Source: Gentiana macrophylla
Taxonomy: Eukaryota; Streptophyta; Magnoliopsida; Gentianales; Gentianaceae
Assembly (NCBI GenBank): GCA_026214975.1
Contig: CM047808.1
Location: 3,771,262-3,835,261, forward strand
Direction of reading: 5' to 3'
Length of the DNA: 64,000 bases
Numbering within the stretch: the first letter of the stretch is position 1; the number at the start of each line of letters is the position of its first letter. Shown piece by piece: positions 11,457-23,922 of this stretch. The notes beneath the pieces were generated by a model, which was not told where the DNA came from, searched no databases, and was given only the letters and a program-made list of their open reading frames with translations. The position numbers and the translations under genes were made by a program.

Positions 11457-11945
11457 TGCGCCCCTGGACTCGGCTCAGAAGCGCTAAATGAGTCATAAAT
11501 GTCCGTCAATCGCTTGACCCGCCCTCGCTTGGTCTAAAAGGGCTAACCCGAGTTGATGAGACCTTTATGTCTCACACTTATATGGTGAGCATTCACTTAA
11601 TTTACCGATGTGGGATATCACATTCTCCCCCTTATAAGGGATCGTCGCCCTCGCCAGACGGCCAAGACTTGTCCCGGATCGCCCTACCAGAGGTAAATTA
11701 GAGGCCATCCTTACACCGTCTTCTTGTACGGTGCGGCGCATAGTTCCGCCTCGATAGTCGGCTCAAATACCATTCTCAGAACGCCCTGCACCCGGGCTCA
11801 GAAGGCTAAATGAGTCATAAATGTCCGGTCAATCGCTTGACCGCCTCGCTGGTCTGCAAGGGCTAACCCGAGTTGACAAGACCTTTATGTCTCACACTTA
11901 TATGGGGGTGAGCATTCACTTAATTTACCGATGTGGGATATCACA
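11457..11945 (-). mobile_element. TRIM-type miniature LTR element
   Basis: Two direct repeats of about 170 bp (11457-11622 and 11774-11945) flank a 150-bp centre. Read on the minus strand, the right copy starts TGTGATATCCCACATCGG and is followed by TGGTATTTGAGCC, a degenerate tRNA-Met primer site (consensus TGGTATCAGAGCC). The centre ends with AAGGGGGAGAA, a polypurine tract, directly before the second copy of TGTGATATCC. There is no coding capacity. The TSD is not clear, and the outer end of the left repeat is uncertain by a few bases. Confidence 0.75.
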
Positions 11946-12277
11946 ATTACTAACTACATGACAATCATGCCTTATTCAAAAGGAAACAACTACAAAAAAG
12001 AAAATAATGATACACAAAGAATTTCAAGACTTCATTCTTAAGGTTGTCTCCAAGCTCGGCCTCGAACTCTTCATTAGCATGCATATCTTCTTTTTTCAAA
12101 GAGATGAGTGAACACTAGCTAGATACTCGATAAGGAGTAGAAGTTCAAAGAAAGATATTCATGTTTGTCAAGCCGGAAGTCATGACATGAATCTTCTTAC
12201 CATGTTTTATAAATTGATCAGTTTAAAGCAATTCATAGAATGTAAAAGTACTTGAGATACATAAAACATGATCTTAT

Positions 12278-14321
12278 TGTTAGGAAATCAACTAGTTTAA
12301 CGCAATGGAATTTAAAATTTGATTTCCGATCCCAAGAACGACTTCGTGTAATACAATAAACACGTTAAGTTAGTAGACAATGATTACCTTGCTTGATCTA
12401 TAAAATCAACGTTTTGACCGTCTCGGGAGAGTAGTAGCGCGTGCAAGCCGTCCACGTGTCCGGCCTCTATCAATATCCACACGAGCGCCTCGCCGGAATC
12501 CTCCTTGGATAGCTGCTAGAAAAATCTGGTTGCTAGACCTGCCTATTCTCTCTCTCAAAGCTCTCTGAAAGAAACTCTCTATTTTTCACAAAAATTATGA
12601 ACTCTTAGAATTGTGATGTACAAAAGAGCTAGTCAACCTCTCTCTTATATGAAGGGTGATGCGCCTATTAGTGTCTCCTATTCCCAATGGAAAAAGCTTC
12701 TTAGTAGAGTTGGGAGAAAGGAAATTTTTTACTAGTGAAATAAAGAAAATAAATATTTTAAATGTATCTCATTTAATTTAATATCTTATACTAAATAAAT
12801 CCAAGATATTGTCAATATGTAATATTGACTATCTTTATCATATTACCATATATAAATCTATTAATATCTAATATTAATATATGATAATACCATTAATTAA
12901 ATTTCACAATCCAAGCGTATCTCATACACTAGAAAGTGGTGCCCCATATGCCAATAAATTGGCATCCGGAATATTCTTTAACTAATCAACATGATTAATA
13001 TATTGTATTTAATTTATTCATAATAAATAAACACCACTATATTAATTTAATCACTTTAACACTTTATAGTCGAGATAAACTTTCCTTATTTGGTTATCAC
13101 TATAACCACATTTTAATCCGGCTAGATTTTTCTTATGTATGTGACCCGATAGGCTTCCGAATATGTTGGGTGTAGACACAAAGTGCAATTACGAAAATGC
13201 CCTTCATACCTAACGATCACGAAATAGCATCTAGGAACACATCGTGACCCCCAATCATCGAAAGAGTAAAAAACAATGACTACTACCTTTCATGTAAAAC
13301 AGTTACCGTGTAAATAGAATCATATCGCTGTAATAATAACCACAGTGGCGGATCCAGAATGATTATCCAGCGGGGTCCATAAATATTTAACACGGTAAAT
13401 ATTTTTTTTCACGGGGTCCGAAATATTTTTCTATAGGTAAAATGTAGAGTAGTTCTATTTTTAACGGGGTCTGTGGACCCCTTCCCCCCCCCCCTTTAGT
13501 AAGGGTAGATCCGCCCCTGGATATCCATACAATCGTATCTCGAGTGTCAGTATATCAATGATCGTATCTTAAAAATCTTGATATCATGCTCTCTCGGAAT
13601 AACTCATTTACTCCCACCTTGCAAAGATTCACAAGAGCTAGACATTCTTATAAGAAGGTCATTTCGGATATTTACTCTTACTAATAGGATACACGATTTC
13701 CAGACGAACAAACATTTATCCTACGCATACTTCAATATCACGCTCGAGCACTACCGCATGATCGCCACATGGCTTGGGGAAACCTCATTAGTGTCAAGGC
13801 ATGACAATCCACACCGCGATGCCATAAAGACTCCGGTTTCAGGATAATTACGCAACTGCCACATACTGCGACACTTAATGTAAGTTGGGTCACCTAACGT
13901 CGCATTCTCTAATACACCTCCACGCATACAATCCAATTGTCTCCACATTTCGATAGATGAGATCTATCCCTATCTTCAATAAGATATATAGAAGACATCC
14001 AATACGTGCTAGTCTAATCGTATTATCAATGTCCCGTTTGAAAGTACATACGACTAGAGACATAAGTATCAAACTTATTAAAGTGATTAGAGATCTCATC
14101 AACCATAATCACCATCATGGTTTCTTTATCACAGTTTAATACTAAGGACGTTACTATATATTCAATAATATAATTGGTTCATAAAGAGAAACAAAATATA
14201 TATTAACAAAAGTGCTTTTATTAATCATAATAAAGTTATTAAATGAACTAAATAGACTATAAATAACCCGACCCGGTTTGATCCGGTCCAACCCGCTTGC
14301 GTTTAGGACACCATTTCAACA
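12278..14321 (-). mobile_element. Solo LTR (~1.87 kb without its insert), TSD CTTAT
   Basis: It begins TGTTAGGAAATC and ends CATTTCAACA, with CTTAT on both sides (12273-12277 and 14322-14326). No PBS, PPT or coding sequence is present, as expected after LTR-LTR recombination. A CATATAAGAGAGAGG promoter-like motif near 12640 suggests minus orientation. It is interrupted by a hAT MITE at 13343-13519. Confidence 0.82.
13343..13519. mobile_element. hAT-type MITE nested in the solo LTR
   Basis: The ends are CAGTGGCGGATC and the complement of CAGGGGCGGATC. The flanks AATAACCA/GATATCCA match at 6 of 8 positions, fitting a decayed 8-bp TSD. It contains a C13 run at 13485-13497. Confidence 0.75.
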
Positions 14322-14929
14322 CTTATAACCAGTGTATCCAATTCTTTACATTCTAGTTACATTCAAATTTATATGTATCTTGTTACGAAACAAACAAAGC
14401 TTACATAATGCAATGATAGTGGAATCTATGCATAACATTAGTGTTTGACGAATACATAGTCGGATCAGAGGATTAACCAAGTTTTCAAGGGTACAACGCA
14501 TGGTGAAACCCCACAAAGAAGCCATAAAATGCAACATGGGAGATACCATCTGAGGTACCCCGGACGGTGTACATCGTGTTTCTTATCTAGTACCTAACCA
14601 TGAATAACGTCTTTATAGAACACATATAGCACATATTTACATCTTCTAACTACCTAAGTTAGCACATAAAATGCCAAAATTATAACCATCACCAAACTTT
14701 CAAAACGTAATCTTCGTCTACTAAACGAAAGCATTGATGACAAACCGCATAAATATTCAGAAAATAAAGAATACTTGAAAATACTTTGTACATCACAGAA
14801 TACATAATACTTTAACAGTTACCATCAAGATTCAACACATAGCCCTATCACTACTACAAAATATAATATAGGTTACACTTAAAAATGATAGCAATAATGC
14901 TTTTTAATAAAACCGAGACAAAGAATATA

Positions 14930-14975
<46 letters not shown>

Positions 14976-14989
14976 ATTTACAGCTTTCT

Positions 14990-15425
14990 ATCACAGTTAT
15001 TGAAAACCGTGATAAGTTATATCAATCAATCTTATTTTTAAAGTGGACTTAATTGATATGATATTTCTGTCACAATTATTGAAAAACCGAGATAAAATAT
15101 ATCAATCGATCTCAATTTTAAACTGTGACTGAATTGATATGATATTTCTGTCATAGTTATTGGAAAAAAAAAGATAAATTATATCAATCAATCTCACTTC
15201 TAAACAGTGACTGAATTGATATGATATTTTTGTCACTGTTATAGAAAAAGAGAGATAAATTATATCAATCAATATCACTTTTAAACTGTGACCGAATTTA
15301 TATATGATATTTTTGTCAAAGTTATTGAAAAAGCAAGATAAATTAAATTAATTAATCTCATTTCAAAATGTGGCGGAATTCATGTGATATTTTTGTCACA
15401 GTTATAGAAAAAGTGAGACAAATTA
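14990..15425. repeat. ~83-bp subterminal tandem array in the CACTA-like element
   Basis: About five copies of a unit running tgtcacagttattgaaaaa, then gagataaattatatcaatca, then a gatatgatattt block. Copies differ by substitutions and small indels. Confidence 0.75.
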
Positions 15426-16150
15426 TATCCACTAATACAAAAAGAGACATAGATCGCACTTATAAAATGATAAAGATCACACTTTTAAAAGAACTGAGAC
15501 AAAGATAATGTAAATATATCACATTTAAATTTTTTTATCACAGTTATTGAATAAACCGAAATGTATCATACCAATAAATCTCAGTTTTTAACTGTGATTA
15601 AAATGGTTAGATATTTTATATTTAGGTTTCGGTTTTTAGCTATGATTGATTTTATTTCACTATTACAAAAGGATAAACATCACACTTTAAAATGACAAAG
15701 ATCTCAGTTTTTAAAAAACCTAGACAAAAAAAGTAAAACAAATACATTAACATTTTGTAATCACACTTAAATTTCTTTTAACACAGTTATTGAATAAACT
15801 GAAATGTATTATACCAATAAATCTCAGTTTTGAACTGTGATTAAAATGGTTAGATATTTTATATATAGGTTCCGGTTTTTAGCTGTGATTGGTTTTATTT
15901 CGCTATTACAAAAGGATAAATATCACACTGTAAAATGACAAAGATCTCAGTTTTTAAAAAACCGAGACAAAAAAAAAGTTAAAAAAATACATTAACTTAT
16001 TGTAATCACGGTTTTTAGAAAATCTGAGACAAAAACATCATTCATATGATATATTATAATGATATCTCAAATATTAAATGTGATAAAATGTAATTAATAA
16101 ATACTCTAATATACCATTTTTTAGAAGTGGTCGAAAACAAGAAGAAAGAA

Positions 16151-16262
16151 GGAATCGGCCAATGGTAATTAGTGTGGCTCCTTAATCCGGAGTATTCGGG
16201 TTCGAGTCCCACTGAGGACAAAAAATGTGTGTGCGTATATTTCGTTTCCGAAAAAAAAAAAG
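16151..16262 (+). mobile_element. Short tRNA-derived SINE
   Basis: A pol III A-box-like ATGGTAATTAGTG (16162-16174) and a clear B box GGGTTCGAGTCCC (16198-16210) are followed by a short body and a terminal A-run (16251-16261). It sits inside the CACTA-like element. Confidence 0.6.
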
Positions 16263-16811
16263 AATGATCACACTTTTTTAGTTATGATTGAAATTATAAC
16301 AGATCTCGGTTTTTAAGTGTGATAACAACTAAAATATACCACAGTTTTTAAATGCGTTAAAATTATAGTAGATCTCGTTTTTTAAGTCTGTTAACAACTA
16401 AAATATATCACCGTTTTTAAATGTGTTAAAATTATAATAGATCTCAGTTTTTAAGTTTGATAACAACTATAATAGATCATAGTTTTTAAATGTAACTGAA
16501 TTAAAGTAAATTACGTCACACCTCAATATGCCACACTTTGAAAACCACGACTAATATGAATATATCACACTTAAAAACAATGATTTTTATGGTTTTTTTT
16601 TGTAGTAGTGTATATAAATTTGGAAACATTTTACTTTAAAATAATTTAAACAATAAAAACCAAGTCTTTTATATAAGAACACATCATTAGCTTATAGACC
16701 AAGCGATCTACCAACTGAACAACAATTAACTTCCAAATAGGCTCAAATCTATGAAACAGAAACGACTCTAACATTAATATTATGGAAATCTAACCTATGT
16801 AAGATGAACAA

Positions 16812-17509
16812 CAATGACGGAGTTAGGAATTTATCTTTGGGTGAGCTAGTGGACCATCTATGTATATTTGGGTGGGCTACAGGGCCGGTCTTTATGTGAG
16901 GCCGGAGAGACGGCCATCTTAAGTCCAACGGTGTCAGGAGGGCCCAACGGTACATGTTTCGCTAGAGAAAAAAAAATTCCGCGTAGATTCAATCTGATCC
17001 AACCTAATATAATATGTTAATTTTATTTTATAAATGCCCTAATCTTTTTTACTCCAATCGATAAAGGTCTCAATAAAAAAATTTACTTAGCCCAAAAAAA
17101 ATTAGACATACAAACAAGTTTATTAATTTTTTTTTGGAAACTATTTAAAAAGAATATATTATTTTATATTATTATATATCTATGTTTTGTGTATACGTAT
17201 GAATTTGGTTTTTGTTTCTAAATATACTAGAAAAAACTACTTTGTAGGCATGTTTTGAGACTATCCTTAAATTGAATTTTGTATTTACGGATGTTAAAAA
17301 CGCGATAAGTATGTTTTTCAAAAAAACAACAACTTCGACTAAAATACTCAATTCGGGGACTTGGCCTTAAACCCAAAAAATGCCAGGGGCGGCCCTGGTG
17401 GGTTGTATAAATATTACTGACTATGTTCAACTGGATTATATATGTTTTTTGTGTCCCAAAAATAACAAGTGGGTGGAGCCCCTAAGCCCTCCATATAGCT
17501 ACGTCTTTG
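16812..17509. mobile_element. Outer non-autonomous hAT-like element
   Basis: The ends CAATGACGGAGTTAGG and the complement of CAAAGACGTAGCTATA are similar. The flanks ATGAACAA/ATCAACAC match at 6 of 8 positions. It is interrupted by a second hAT element. Confidence 0.5.
16880..17397. mobile_element. Inner hAT element nested in the outer one
   Basis: It begins CAGGGCCGGTC and ends with the complement of CAGGGCCGCCC. The flanks GTGGGCTA (16872-16879) and GTGGGTTG (17398-17405) are a decayed 8-bp TSD. No coding sequence was seen. Confidence 0.7.
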
Positions 17510-18049
17510 ATCAACACCAAGAACTACTACGAAAAGATTAAACTTTACCGTCAAAAGACGAATTTAATCCTGAAACAGATTATATATTTTGTTGTGATAA
17601 TGCCAACTAGCAAAAATAATGTCGTTTTTGCTCAAAATATATAAATTAAAAAATAAAAATAAAAATCATGCAAACCACTTAAAACGACGTTGTTTTGAAT
17701 GCTTTATATCTGCACAGCATGAAGAACAACAGGGGATCCTAATTCCAACTTTGATAGCATATATGTCGATGATTTAGAAGTTCGTTTCTTTATTCATTTG
17801 TTTCGTTGAACTGAGAGAGACAAAATTTACATAATGGTGTGATCTAAAGCATACGATGGGTGCCAATTCATCAATTTTTGGTCGTTTAGGGGTAAAAATG
17901 TTACCAAAAATATTCAAAAAGTTGATGTTAGAGTCAAAAACTGACTTCTCGTATGTGTATTATGAAAATCGTCTTTTGAAAGTTGATTTATTTAGCTCCA
18001 GAACCAAGCTTTCAAAAGATTGATTCACTTTAGTGTATGTTGAATATGA
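17510..18049. other. Non-coding spacer
   Basis: No coding, RNA or terminal-repeat signal recognised; it ends in the TSD of the next LTR element. Confidence 0.4.
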
Positions 18050-18418
18050 TAATAGAAGTTAAAAGCCACAGGCCAAAAGATGGATAATCTTCTTTGTTGA
18101 CACGCAAACGTTGCCTCCAACCCCGGCAACGTTTGAGGGAGGGTAATAAAGATAAAGACGAGATAAAAAGACGGAGTCAAACAAGAGATTGAGATGAAGT
18201 CAAAGAAGAGATCGAGATCATATTTTGTGGAGATAAATTAGTTGTTTAAATAAAAAATTGTTTATTTGTTTTTTAAATTATTCAAATTATATTTGAATAA
18301 ATATTTAGGTTTATCTCATATCATTTACCTACTATATAAGTTAGATCCATTGTAAGCATTTTTATCATTCAATAAAAACATCAGTGTTTCCTCCGTCTGC
18401 GTATTCTGATGTTCTTTA
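18050..18418 (+). repeat. Left LTR of the nest-hosting element
   Basis: 369 bp. It differs from the right LTR (341 bp) by scattered substitutions and by a deletion of about 28 bp near the 3' end of the right copy. Confidence 0.85.
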
Positions 18419-18430
18419 TGGTATCAGAGC
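18419..18430 (+). other. Primer-binding site (tRNA-Met)
   Basis: TGGTATCAGAGC lies immediately after the left LTR. Confidence 0.85.
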
Positions 18431-21400
18431 TAGGGACGGGGTTCGTAAGCCTTAACATTGATGAACCCTCGTCCGATTTTCTTCCGCTATTAAACATTTT
18501 TTTCATTTGTATCATCTTACCCACGTCAAATACTCTATAATATACCCATGTCCTCGTCACTTCGACACAACCTTCTTCGCTTCTAAACTCCATTAGTTTT
18601 TTTTTTGTTTGGAAAATGTCACATTTTTGCACTTACCAGTCACGCCGTTCTTATATTTATTTCTGGCTCAACAACCCATGTTGTCGCTAGGGATGACAAT
18701 GAGCACGGGTGGGTACGGGTTTAGGAGTATCTATACCCTATCCATCATAAATTTTTGTACCCATACCCTACCCACTACCCGTGCGGGTAGACATTTTTAA
18801 ATTCATACCTTACCCTTACGGATATCTACGGGTTTATGGATATCCATGAATATTTGATTTTATTTCACAAAAATGAAATGGACTCCATTGATGCCATACA
18901 TATTCTTCTTACACCACTTTTTGATTAATTTTTTTAAATTGTGGTTTTTTTTTTGTTTTTTTTGTTTTTTTGTTGAGAAAAGAACCTTTCTTTATTTAAA
19001 CAAGTGGGAAGAGCCCCCAACGTGGCAATACATTAAAATTATAAAGCAAATGCCATCCGAGAAAATAATCTCAAGTAAGTGTCAAATCTAAAAACATCTA
19101 TTCTTCAATGCCCCAAGCTAGTCGGAGATCCTTCGCCCGTTTAATGGCTTTTGAAAGAAAAACTTGTGAGGGTGGCCTCACCAAACTCGGATCGTGCACA
19201 ACTTTGTTCCTCCAATACCAAATGCCATAGCATATTTCTCGGAATACATAGGGCCATTTCTTTGCCTTTCTAAGGTTACATCCAATCCAATCTTGCAAGT
19301 GTAATGCCGAAAAAAAATGGTGCTCTTCCTCTGCCGGGACAACCTCTCTCCACACCGAATAAGCCCAATCACAATCCACGCAAGCATGAAGCCTTGCTTT
19401 TGGTATGTTGAGTACATAGGTCGCATTCGGGCTTGGTGCAATACGCCGAGAGAAAAGAAAATCTCCAACCAATAGGCTATTGTGGCAAGCCTGCCAAATG
19501 AGGAAATTATAGCGAGTGGGCCCTTTTAGACTCCACATCAAAGTCCAAAGGTCCGACGGCTCATTCTCCAAGAAGCCCATTTGCCAGTCGTACGCACTTT
19601 TGATGCGTATTTGCCTTGTCCGTATGGTTCCAAATAATATCATTATTGAGGGCCGCGAACCCATCTTGAAGTTTCGTACTTGCTGTCCATATACCTTTCC
19701 AAGTCGGGGACGCATCAGTCTTCGGTTTCTCAAAAGGGCTCCCATATTTGTTAATAAGAACCGAGACCCATAATGAGGAGTCATCAGTAAGTAATTGCCA
19801 CGTAAGCTTGCCCAAAAGAGCGATATTCATAATCTCAATATTTTTAAAACCAAGTCCCCCCTCACTCTTAGGTTGACAGAGTTGTTCCCAAGATATTGGA
19901 TGAATCCTTCTCTTACCGTTTTCTTCCCCCCAAAAGAATTGACGGCATATTTTTTCAATGTCACTAGTGATGGCTTTCGGTAGTTTCGTTGTTTGCATCA
20001 CATAATTCGGAAGCGTTGAGAGAGAGCTCTTAATAAGGATGGCCTTCCCAGCTTTCGTTAATGCATTCATCTTCCAAGTACATAGTTTTTTCCGCATTTT
20101 TTCCAAAATATAGCCGTATGGTTTAATCTTATGGCGAGATTGGAATAAAGGTACTCCCAAGTAAGTCCCAAATTATTTGTGTGCACCATCTCAAGTCTCT
20201 GCAAGAATAGCTCGTTGTTGGTTGGCGTAAATATTTTTGAGACCATAAAATTAGACTTGGCCATACTAATACGCTGCCTCTGAAACTACAAAATTCGCCA
20301 ACACTTGGTGTATAATCGTAGCTTGGTTCTCCGAGGCTTCCGCAAAAGGAAGAGATCATCAAGCAAAAAATAGGTGAGAGATGTCGGGCCCATTCTTGCT
20401 TAAGCGGATTGGTTTCCAATCACCCCTACCAACCGACTCTCAATGAGCCGACTAAGTGTTTCCATGCACAAGACAAACAGATCACGGAGCAAGAGGGTCA
20501 CCTTGACGGAGCCCTCGTTTTGGGACTATTGGGTCAAGTTTCGTCCCATTCCACAAAATCGAAAGTTGTGAAGAAGATAGCCCAAACATAATAAGCCGCG
20601 TGAGTTTTTCCTCGAGAACCCCACCGCTTTTGATCGTAGCTTCCAAGAAATTCCAATTCACCCCATCATAAGCCTTCTAAGTCGATTTTCAAGATCATAT
20701 ACCCTTTCTTGCCCGCTTTTTGCGGAAAGTATGCAAGGCCTCTTGAGCAATTATGATGTTTCCCGTGCTACCTCTCCCTGGGATAAAAGCATTATGTGTG
20801 GGGCTGATCAATTTGTCTAGAACCGTTCTTAATCTGTTGGCTATGATTTTTGAAATAATCTTGACAGAGACATTGGATAGGGCAATGGGCCGAAATTGGG
20901 CAGGATTTTCCGGTGGGTGCTTCTTCGGAATAAGAGAGATAAGAGTTTCACTGCACTCCTTGAGGAAAACACCGTCACAAAAAGCTTTAGTAACAAAGTC
21001 AATAATAGAAGAGCTTACCCGTGGCCAACATTTTTTGAGAAAGATAACAGGAATGCCATCCGGCCCCGGTGCTTTGTGGGAGCCCATTTGGAATACCGCA
21101 TCTTCGATTTCCTTTCCAGAAACCTCTATATTTATGAACCGGGCATCCAGGTTCGAGAGAGTCTTAATTTTGGTCACTAGCTGCACCTCCTCATCGCAAT
21201 CCGGTTGGTACAAGGAGTAGTAGAAATCTCTAATCATTTCCTCAATTTGCTGCACATTATTAGTCCATTCCCCATTAGGCAATTTTAGACTAAGGACTCT
21301 CCTTTTCAGCTGCTTTTTAATAGCAGCGAGGTGATAAAAGTGCGTGTTCCTCTCTCCTTCTACTATCCATTGGAGTTGGCTCCGTTGGTGCCAATAAACT

Positions 21401-21777
21401 TCTTCTTGGTCAAGGATGGAGTTGAGCTCAATAGAAAGCTGATCATGCAAATTTGAGAGAAAGAGTGAAGGGTGACTTTCCAAGCTTTTTTCAATTCCTT
21501 CGAGACGAGCCAAGCAAGTCTTTTTCCTCTCAAAAATATTTCCAAACACATTTCTATTCCATTTTTTCGCATATCTCTTAAAATTCATGAAAGTCGTACA
21601 AAGGTTCCCCGTATAAATCCAATGCCGCTCCACAAAATTTTCAAAATCCTCATGTTCAAACCAGGCTTGCTGAAAGAAAAACATCTTCGGGTCTTTCCGT
21701 TTCCGAATTTCCTCCTCCGTAACTAGCATAATGGGGTTGTGATCTGAATGTATTCTTGGTAAATGTCGAACAACGGC

Positions 21778-23279
21778 TGTTAAGGGTGAATTTATACGTT
21801 TTATAACGTTGTATTTTATGATGTTCTCCCCCATAATTCATATGATTTGCATAGGAAATGTGGTTTTAAATGATTTATTAAGCAAGTGAGATTTTAATTA
21901 GTTTATTCGCAAAATGAGGTTGTGTACGTGTTTTGATTATGGTTTTATGAGTATTTGGATTGTGTTACGTTTTGCGATGTCTTAATGTGATGTAGATACA
22001 TGTTGGAGGCTAAATTGATGATCAAATGTTGATATAATTCGAGCTAAATCGAGATAGAGATGAGAAAAGAAGGATAAAGATGGAAGAAGGAAGAGATAAT
22101 GATCAAGAGATCGAGTTCCAAAGATCGATGGACGAAGCGTCCACGGTCCGTCCATGGTGGACGGGCGTTTGCTCAACCGAACGAGCGTTCGTGAGGTGCG
22201 ATTTACATTCGAGAGAGTTCAGACGCGTTCGACGAGCGCTCACCTCCGTCCCCGTAGCCGCCGGACGAGCGCCCAAGATAGTGGACGGGCGCCCAAGCAC
22301 CGCCTTAGCCTAAACCGACCTAAAAATCTATAAATAGGCGCGATTTCTCAAACCCTGGACACACAATTCAACCCTAAACCCTAGGGGGCGCCTTGGCTGC
22401 GTTTTTCTACGCTTTTATCTACTTTTATGCAATTTAATTCCTAGATTAGATTAGATAGATTCATGTCTTTTATTTCATCAATTCGAGTTGCAACAAGGAT
22501 GTTAAGAGGCTAAACCCTCTTGAACAAGCGTTGTGAAGCCGCCCATCAACAATTCATTTTGATTCGTGATTGATTTGTGAGTTTCTATCTCAAGTTTGTT
22601 TCTTTTATCATGCTTTACATTGTTTTATTGCAAGTCGACGAAAGATGTTTGCTTTATGATTGTTTTATTGATGAAAATCATATAAACATTAGATCACCAT
22701 GCTAAAAGAATAGATCTTCGATCTAACTAAAACGAGAGTTATTAGATTGATTTTCTAGATTAGAAATTGAAAGATTTCACGCCTAGGTTAGAAAGACGTA
22801 ATCTTTAACATCGAAAGATAAAAGATTAGAAACGAACTTGTCTACGAGTAGGAGTTCATGCCTTCGGTTAGGTGAATCACGACTTGAGTAGAGATCACGA
22901 GCTAATCCGAATTAGAATTGAATGTTGATAGGATAGGTGGATCAATTGCTTGTTCGTTCGTTATAATTTGATTTCAATCCTTTAAACTTGAATTGCTAGA
23001 TTAGTTTACTTTTAATTGCACTCTAGTTTTTATCGCTTTCAATCTTGCCTAGCATTGGATTAATTTCCTCTGTCTAGTTACTTTTATGCATATTTGTTTA
23101 GGTTAGTTCTTCGTTTAGGTTAGTTTCGTGACAATAGTTTAGTTAAAAACAAAAGCTAGGATTCACATTCGTCTAGTTCCCCGTAAGATCGACCCGGCAT
23201 TAGCCTCCGTACTACGATCCTTGCACTTGAGGTTAACCGGTTTATTACTTGTTGTTTTATATTGATAAAATCCAGGACA
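21778..23279 (+). mobile_element. Solo LTR (1,502 bp) inside the LINE, TSD ACGGC
   Basis: It starts TGTTAAGGGTG and ends TCCAGGACA, with ACGGC on both sides (21773-21777, 23280-23284). Removing it and one TSD restores the LINE endonuclease frame. The CTATAAATAG box (22328-22337) is followed by a CCCTAAACCCTAG telo-box-like motif in the presumed leader. The end section with CCCCGTAAGATCGACCCGG resembles Gypsy Tat/Athila-type LTRs (family assignment inferred). Confidence 0.88.
22328..22337 (+). promoter_or_regulatory. TATA box of the solo LTR
   Basis: CTATAAATAG lies in the middle of the LTR, about 45 bp before the telo-box-like motif. Confidence 0.55.
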
Positions 23280-23922
23280 ACGGCATTCGGGTGGGCTTCA
23301 ATCCACTCTGTGGTACTCCAGGCTTGATCAAGTCTTTGAAATATTTTTTCCCCTCCACAAGTAGGTCCAGACCAAGTGAAACGAGGCCCTTGGAAAGGTA
23401 CCTCCATCAATCTACATTTTTGGGTCATTTCCCGAATTTTTCCGCATTAATTCCACCAACCGGTCTCCCACCCTCTTATCTTTTGAAATGCTACTTGATT
23501 CATATCGCCAATGAGACACCATGGATAATTAACAACCGAGGATAGGCGTTCCAGATACTCCTATAATTCATTTCTAGCTGACGGTGTTGGAGAGGCGTAA
23601 ATCAAGGAGTAAATCGAAGAAATAATTCCAGACTGCTTGATTACAATATTCAGGCATTGATTCGTCCACGACAATATGTGAAGATGTATACGATCCTCAT
23701 TCCAAAAGCACCATAAGCCTCCCGAATACCCCCTTGCTTCAACCACAAAAACTTTTGTATAAGAGGTTTTATTAAGAACATGTGTCGCTCTTTCACTTGA
23801 ACATCTTGTTTCCATGATAAAAAGCACATCAGGCTTGTGTTCTGACAAAAAAGAACTGAGATATTTGAGAAAGTCCGCAGAGCTTGCCCCACGGCAATTC
23901 CAAGCAAACAATCGCATTAAAA

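Larger units (their letters stand above)
14849..16610. mobile_element. CACTA-like non-autonomous element, TSD TAT
   Basis: Both ends read CACTACTACAAAA inward and TAT flanks each side. The interior is non-coding and dominated by short inverted and direct repeats of the type TCTCAGTTTTTAAAAACC and CACAGTTATTGA. It carries an (AT)n tract (14935-14972), an 83-bp tandem array and a tRNA-like SINE. Confidence 0.75.
19098..23917 (-). pseudogene. LINE ORF2 (endonuclease, reverse transcriptase, zf-RVT), interrupted
   Basis: It starts MRLFAWNCRGA, the EEP endonuclease N-terminus, and has FIMETRCS and GPRFTWSG. At EAHPNAVV it is cut by the solo LTR at 21778-23279 and resumes VVRHLPRIHSDHNPIM, the endonuclease C-terminal SDH motif. 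RT blocks follow: HKAPGPDGIPVIFLKK, FRPIALSN, IANRLRTVLDKLI, AFIPGRGSTGNI, then about 20690-20340 WNGTK and RGLRQGDPLAP. The frame breaks inside the LAPYLFVL block and the FADD box is shifted. The C-terminal half has RIHPISWEQLCQPKSEGGLG and a cysteine-bearing zf-RVT. Dead copy. Confidence 0.85.

Noticed and set aside
14990..15425. Regular ~83-bp repeats considered as a CRISPR-like array
   Set aside because: Units are contiguous without unique spacers, there are no cas genes, and they lie between CACTA ends in a plant genome.
16684..16725. tRNA-like D-arm (GTTCAGTTGGTAGATCG on the minus strand)
   Set aside because: No acceptor stem or T-arm/B box in the expected place; at most a SINE or tRNA fragment.
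20753..21220. Plus-strand open frames of 94-155 codons
   Set aside because: Antisense of the LINE reverse transcriptase, whose motifs read clearly on the minus strand.
22372..22386. CCCTAAACCCTAG resembling plant telomere repeat
   Set aside because: Only about two units, inside an LTR leader after a TATA box; best read as a telo-box motif, not an interstitial telomere.
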